A DNA stretch of 64,000 nucleotides from the NCBI GenBank assembly GCA_030589895.1, contig JAUUZQ010000007.1, positions 1-64,000 on the forward strand, in the 5' to 3' direction. This stretch comes from Bacteroidales bacterium (GTDB lineage: Bacteria > Bacteroidota > Bacteroidia > Bacteroidales > GCA-2748055). Positions 61,801 through 64,000 of this stretch are shown piece after piece (positions within the stretch are counted from its first letter, which is position 1; every line of letters starts with the position of its first letter). Made by a program: the position numbers and the translations under genes. Under the pieces are notes generated by a model. The model made no database searches. It had not been told where the DNA came from and saw only the letters and a list, made by a program, of their open reading frames with translations.

Positions 61801-62970
61801 GCATGTGATCTGCCTGGTATCTGCGGATCAGACAATACTCCAAACACAACAGGACCATTTAAAACCAGACCAGTGGGTGAGGCGCCCCGTTTTGATGTCG
61901 GTATTGGTGCAGGAAATAGCATTTTGGTTGATGCAGAGGTGGCAGCTATGGAGGCTTTCAATTTTCTTAAAACACAATCTAATGTAGATTCCACAAAAAT
62001 GGGAGTTTCAGGCTTTTCGTGGGGAGGTTATTCAACAACAATGGTATCAGGATTACTTAGAGATAAAGTTAAGGCTGCTTATGCAGTCTTTGGTTGTGGT
62101 TATTACGAAAAAGGTTCTTTCTGGAAAACAATGATTGAAGGATTATCAGATACTGATAGAAATACCTGGTTAACTTATCTGGACGCAGGCAGACGAGCTC
62201 CGAATATTACTGCCCCTTATTTTCTTGAAGCAGCCTCAAACGATACTTATTTCTGGCCGGAAGCTGTTAAGAATACACTGGATGCAATCCCGGGAACAAA
62301 AAATCATACCTGGGGACCTAACTTAAACCATTCTCCTGTTCCATCCAGTATTACTATGATGAAAAATTATTTTAACTATTATTTGAAGGATAGCGGTTAC
62401 CCCTTTGCTAATGTCACTATCTCAAGTGCAATTGCTGATGAAGAAGGGAATGGAATTATTAGTATAGATGTGAATATACCCTCAGAAGTATCCATCTCTA
62501 AAGCCCAGCTTTATTATAGCGTTCCGACAAGTAATTGGCAAAGCAGAAACTGGATTCCTTTGACAGCTGTTCTAGTATCAGAAAACAAATATTCAGTCTC
62601 TTTACCAGTCGATATTGTGAACCAAAATGTAGATTATTATGCTTATGTAAAAGATTCCCGAACCATTGTAACATCAAGTTATATGTACAATACATCGAAT
62701 GTTTCAACAAATATAATTGAATTGACTGATGATGTTTTCAATATATATCCAAATCCAAATAATGGTATTTTTAATATCTCAATAAATAGTAAAGAACCTA
62801 AGAATTATAATTTCACCCTTTTTGATTTGAATGGAAACAAAATAATCGAAGAAAGATATCTATCAAATGACAATTTCATTATTAATCATCCATCACTCCT
62901 ATCGGGATTATATATACTAAAGCTATCTTCTGTTAGTGAATTATATACAAAAAAAATAATGATTTATTAA
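58861..62970 (+). CDS. Multidomain secreted glycosidase-PA14-esterase fusion with T9SS domain
   Basis: 1369 residues with signal peptide (LLSLSLQAQS). Order: jelly-roll module homologous to the one in the large GH71/99-like protein (about 30-177), a DUF1080/LamG-like sandwich (about 181-357), a GH5/GH-A-like TIM barrel (about 363-676) with acid/base candidate E516 in TPINEPSHF and nucleophile candidate E671 in LFVVEYF, a PA14 domain (about 680-803), an Ig-like putative domain (about 810-893, LPAGLSLNTSTGVISGLPS), an alpha/beta-hydrolase (about 900-1180) with Ser1053 in SGFSWGGYS and His1157 in NLNHSP, a beta domain (about 1180-1285) and the T9SS tail (YPNPNNGIFNISI to TKKIMIY). One polypeptide thus joins backbone cutting and de-esterification. 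The exact GH family is not certain. Confidence 0.85.
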   Translation: MNTIYSILSPRPILITLLICYSLLSLSLQAQSVDNCDALTGWYGGSTLSIDTNDKKEGTGSLKSLGNGVDDFNKKLDPISISETDILRFWYYVADVNLFSASNQVEIGSGNGPDVNEYSWSLNELVNGWNLIELPINSAAITGGTPDLNAINWFRIYRYKNDVVTTKIDDIQFVSKTGVTTLFADDFSDGNYSDWTTAGTWSVSNEQLKGEANSNIFIGDYYDFEFETDLMITADESRTGVVFRVSAPGTEDNFTGYFAFLRNTDNRTLVELQRVDNGRIDIANEMTLDVEKDVMQHLKIVCKGPNIWVFVNDTITPAISEYDPEYSSGYIGLKTIENYALFDNVKLTTVKYVTPPEPVVRDWSWVKGADFVSSNSVNSTQMMEEYDPVLIDRELSYARFYGFNTIRVNLHWLLWDKDKSALLANFEDLLQKAYKYEIKVIPVLFDDCGDIDPPHLAPYNLPTPGIYNSQMNTNPGSNIRDNEYDTYKTRLKSYVQDVVNAHKNDSRILFWTPINEPSHFAPSQRIASDVYSWIKETGTTILVSSSSGGFLGGKYSDFYTFHTYTNNSGADGGSEHLNTGCFNRATMGSSVVGQDFVEMVNYFTDRQTGFVIKSLTIGRDNSRFPWDSPLDSDEPTIPFHGFIYPDGHPWSVTEAEKLNPALDTIPLFVVEYFTGNFATSKKLSITSRIDFNLGDETGTGSPDASAGIPKDDFSIRWLGKILPKSTGTYTFYVDCDNIARIWIDDTQVLNKVTNSQEEISGTIELTENQFYDIKIDYIHANGDASLHVQWEGTKLAKQVLLGNYYEIEEEPAISSSANAIGTLGAPFTYSITATSNPISFSADELPAGLSLNTSTGVISGLPSSLGTFSVSVSASNLSGSASQVVSFVIVEDPFVPFINSVPLVHEVISTTNTIFGSTPITVKKLTFSSKNNANTVYAIMAYPMAAGTYPGIMFLHGGGGNAESVAGYVNNFASLGYVAIACDLPGICGSDNTPNTTGPFKTRPVGEAPRFDVGIGAGNSILVDAEVAAMEAFNFLKTQSNVDSTKMGVSGFSWGGYSTTMVSGLLRDKVKAAYAVFGCGYYEKGSFWKTMIEGLSDTDRNTWLTYLDAGRRAPNITAPYFLEAASNDTYFWPEAVKNTLDAIPGTKNHTWGPNLNHSPVPSSITMMKNYFNYYLKDSGYPFANVTISSAIADEEGNGIISIDVNIPSEVSISKAQLYYSVPTSNWQSRNWIPLTAVLVSENKYSVSLPVDIVNQNVDYYAYVKDSRTIVTSSYMYNTSNVSTNIIELTDDVFNIYPNPNNGIFNISINSKEPKNYNFTLFDLNGNKIIEERYLSNDNFIINHPSLLSGLYILKLSSVSELYTKKIMIY

Positions 62971-62974
62971 ATAA

Positions 62975-63220
62975 GTCTGGAGGGGTGTTTTTGGCGGTCC
63001 TGGAATCGCAAGCTTAGGACTTATTATGTTTCTGGGAGGATCAGGAGCAAGTATCATTGGGCTACCAATATATATCACTAATTCGTCAAGAGTTGCAAGA
63101 ATGAACTCTATGTTAACTACATCCACTAAAGATTTTCAGTTGGATTTTCAACCAGATATTCAATATAATCAAGCTAGCAATAACTACCATCCTGCAATAA
63201 AAATAACCCTGACTTTTTAA
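62975..63220 (+). pseudogene. Truncated membrane-protein remnant
   Basis: An open frame without a plausible start runs from just after the fusion gene: VFGGPGIASLGLIMFLGGSG, then ASIIGLPIYITNSSRVAR, ending AIKITLTF before the stop at 63218-63220. It looks like the last helix and C-terminal tail of a Bacteroidota membrane protein whose front part is gone. A 64-residue intact protein starting at ATG 63026 is possible but would lack a normal N-terminus. It lies between the fusion gene and the sulfatase gene. Confidence 0.45.
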
Positions 63221-63364
63221 TTTACCGGGCCTACTTAATAGATAGTATATTACTGCTTTACAGTAGTTTAAAAATCTATGTTTCTACTGGTATTTTTATT
63301 TTAAACCTTTCTCTCTTATTTAAGTCTAATTTATCTATATAATATGTTTGAAACAAGAGCTACC

Positions 63365-64000
63365 ATGACCCCTTTAAAAAAAATATTTATTTCATTTTTT
63401 ATTCTCTTTTCAGCACTAAATAGTGCCCAAAGTTTTGCAAGTGATCCTCCCAATATTTTATTTATTATCGGAGACGATATGGGTGTTGATGCCCTAAATG
63501 GTTATGATATTGGAATACACTTGCCCTCCACTCCAAACCTCGACGAATTAAGGGCTTCGGGAGTTACTTTTACCAATGTCTGGTCGGCCCCGGTTTGTGC
63601 TGCTACACGTGCATCTCTTTTAACAGGTAAATATGGAGTCAATAACGGAGTGAATACCGTTCCGGGTGTATTGAGCACTGAACACAAATCAATTTTCAAA
63701 GAAATACAGGACCAAAGCATGGGACAATACAGATCCTGTGTTGTTGGGAAATGGCACGTTTCATATCCGAATGACTTTGACCACCCATACGATCATGGGG
63801 CAGATGAATTTATGGGTGTTTTAAAGGCGGGTGTAGAAGATTATTACAAGTGGGGTAAGATCGAAAATAGTACTATAAATACCTCTTATGAGTATGCTAG
63901 TTCTTACTTTACAGATTATGCCATCAACTGGATAAATCAGCAATCACAGCCCTGGTTTATGTGGCTGGCTCATGTAGCTCCTCATGCTCCGTTCCATATT
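63365..64000 (+). CDS. Sulfatase (S1 family), C-terminus beyond the window (partial)
   Basis: 212 residues visible from ATG 63365, chosen because it gives a good signal peptide (MTPLKKIFISFFILF, cleavage near QSFAS); an in-frame ATG at 63344 exists. The N-terminal metal site NILFIIGDDMGVD is present, and the formylglycine motif region reads PVCAATRASLLTGKYG. The modified residue would be Cys in C-A-A-T-R; the usual Pro is Ala and the usual Ser is Thr. Then VVGKWHVSYP and WFMWLAHVAPHAPFH follow, as in S1 sulfatases. It would remove sulfate esters from a glycan outside the cytoplasm. No maturase gene is in the window. Confidence 0.9.
   Translation, partial: MTPLKKIFISFFILFSALNSAQSFASDPPNILFIIGDDMGVDALNGYDIGIHLPSTPNLDELRASGVTFTNVWSAPVCAATRASLLTGKYGVNNGVNTVPGVLSTEHKSIFKEIQDQSMGQYRSCVVGKWHVSYPNDFDHPYDHGADEFMGVLKAGVEDYYKWGKIENSTINTSYEYASSYFTDYAINWINQQSQPWFMWLAHVAPHAPFHI

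Overview
This window is a chromosome segment from a Bacteroidota bacterium, most likely an environmental or marine member of the Bacteroidales/Marinilabiliales. The evidence is the AT-rich composition, a SusC/SusD pair, five secreted proteins ending in type IX secretion (T9SS) sorting domains, DUF4837, DUF3823 and LptE-type Bacteroidota proteins, and promoter-like TAnnTTTG boxes. I saw no RNA genes, insertion sequences, CRISPR arrays or phage genes.

Left block (1-14.5 kb) is mostly housekeeping: a sigma-54 activator, an LptE-like lipoprotein and an acidic protein cut by the window edge; kdsB; a large FtsX/MacB-type permease; a SiaB-like kinase with rnhA; a secreted S46 dipeptidyl-peptidase; rnhB with a glycosyltransferase; a Wzx-like flippase; a small probable ribbon-helix-helix protein; and a DUF4837 lipoprotein. 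A second housekeeping block (26.4-31.8 kb) holds tatA, rseP, dxr, an M23 peptidase, a GIY-YIG protein, a small membrane protein and xth.

Two mannose-use loci flank that second block. Operon A (26.1 to 14.7 kb, minus strand) encodes a lyxose/mannose isomerase, a PfkB sugar kinase, an MFS sugar porter, a mannitol-1-phosphate-dehydrogenase-like enzyme, two GH92 alpha-mannosidases and a GH2 beta-mannosidase. This predicts cutting of alpha- and beta-mannosides outside the cytoplasm, then mannose -> fructose -> fructose-6-phosphate. Locus B (36.7 to 31.9 kb, minus strand) encodes another GH92, an FHS-type MFS permease and a ROK kinase, which predicts mannose -> mannose-6-phosphate. The genome therefore seems to carry two parallel mannose routes side by side.

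The right part (36.9-64 kb) looks like a polysaccharide utilisation locus. It starts with an unusual membrane-spanning regulator (extracytoplasmic LamG-like and Kelch-like domains, one transmembrane helix, cytoplasmic SARP-like winged helix plus BTAD). Then come a CotH-domain T9SS protein with a GH99-like gene remnant behind it, a large T9SS GH71/99-like enzyme, SusC-SusD-DUF3823-GH71/99-like lipoprotein, a T9SS GDPD-LamG protein, an internally duplicated T9SS beta-strand-repeat protein, a secreted MBL-fold protein, a 1369-residue T9SS fusion (carbohydrate-binding modules, TIM-barrel glycosidase, PA14, Ig, esterase), and a sulfatase that runs off the window. The content suggests a decorated alpha-mannan-type glycan (possibly phosphorylated, acylated or sulfated) as substrate. 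That is inference, not shown by sequence.
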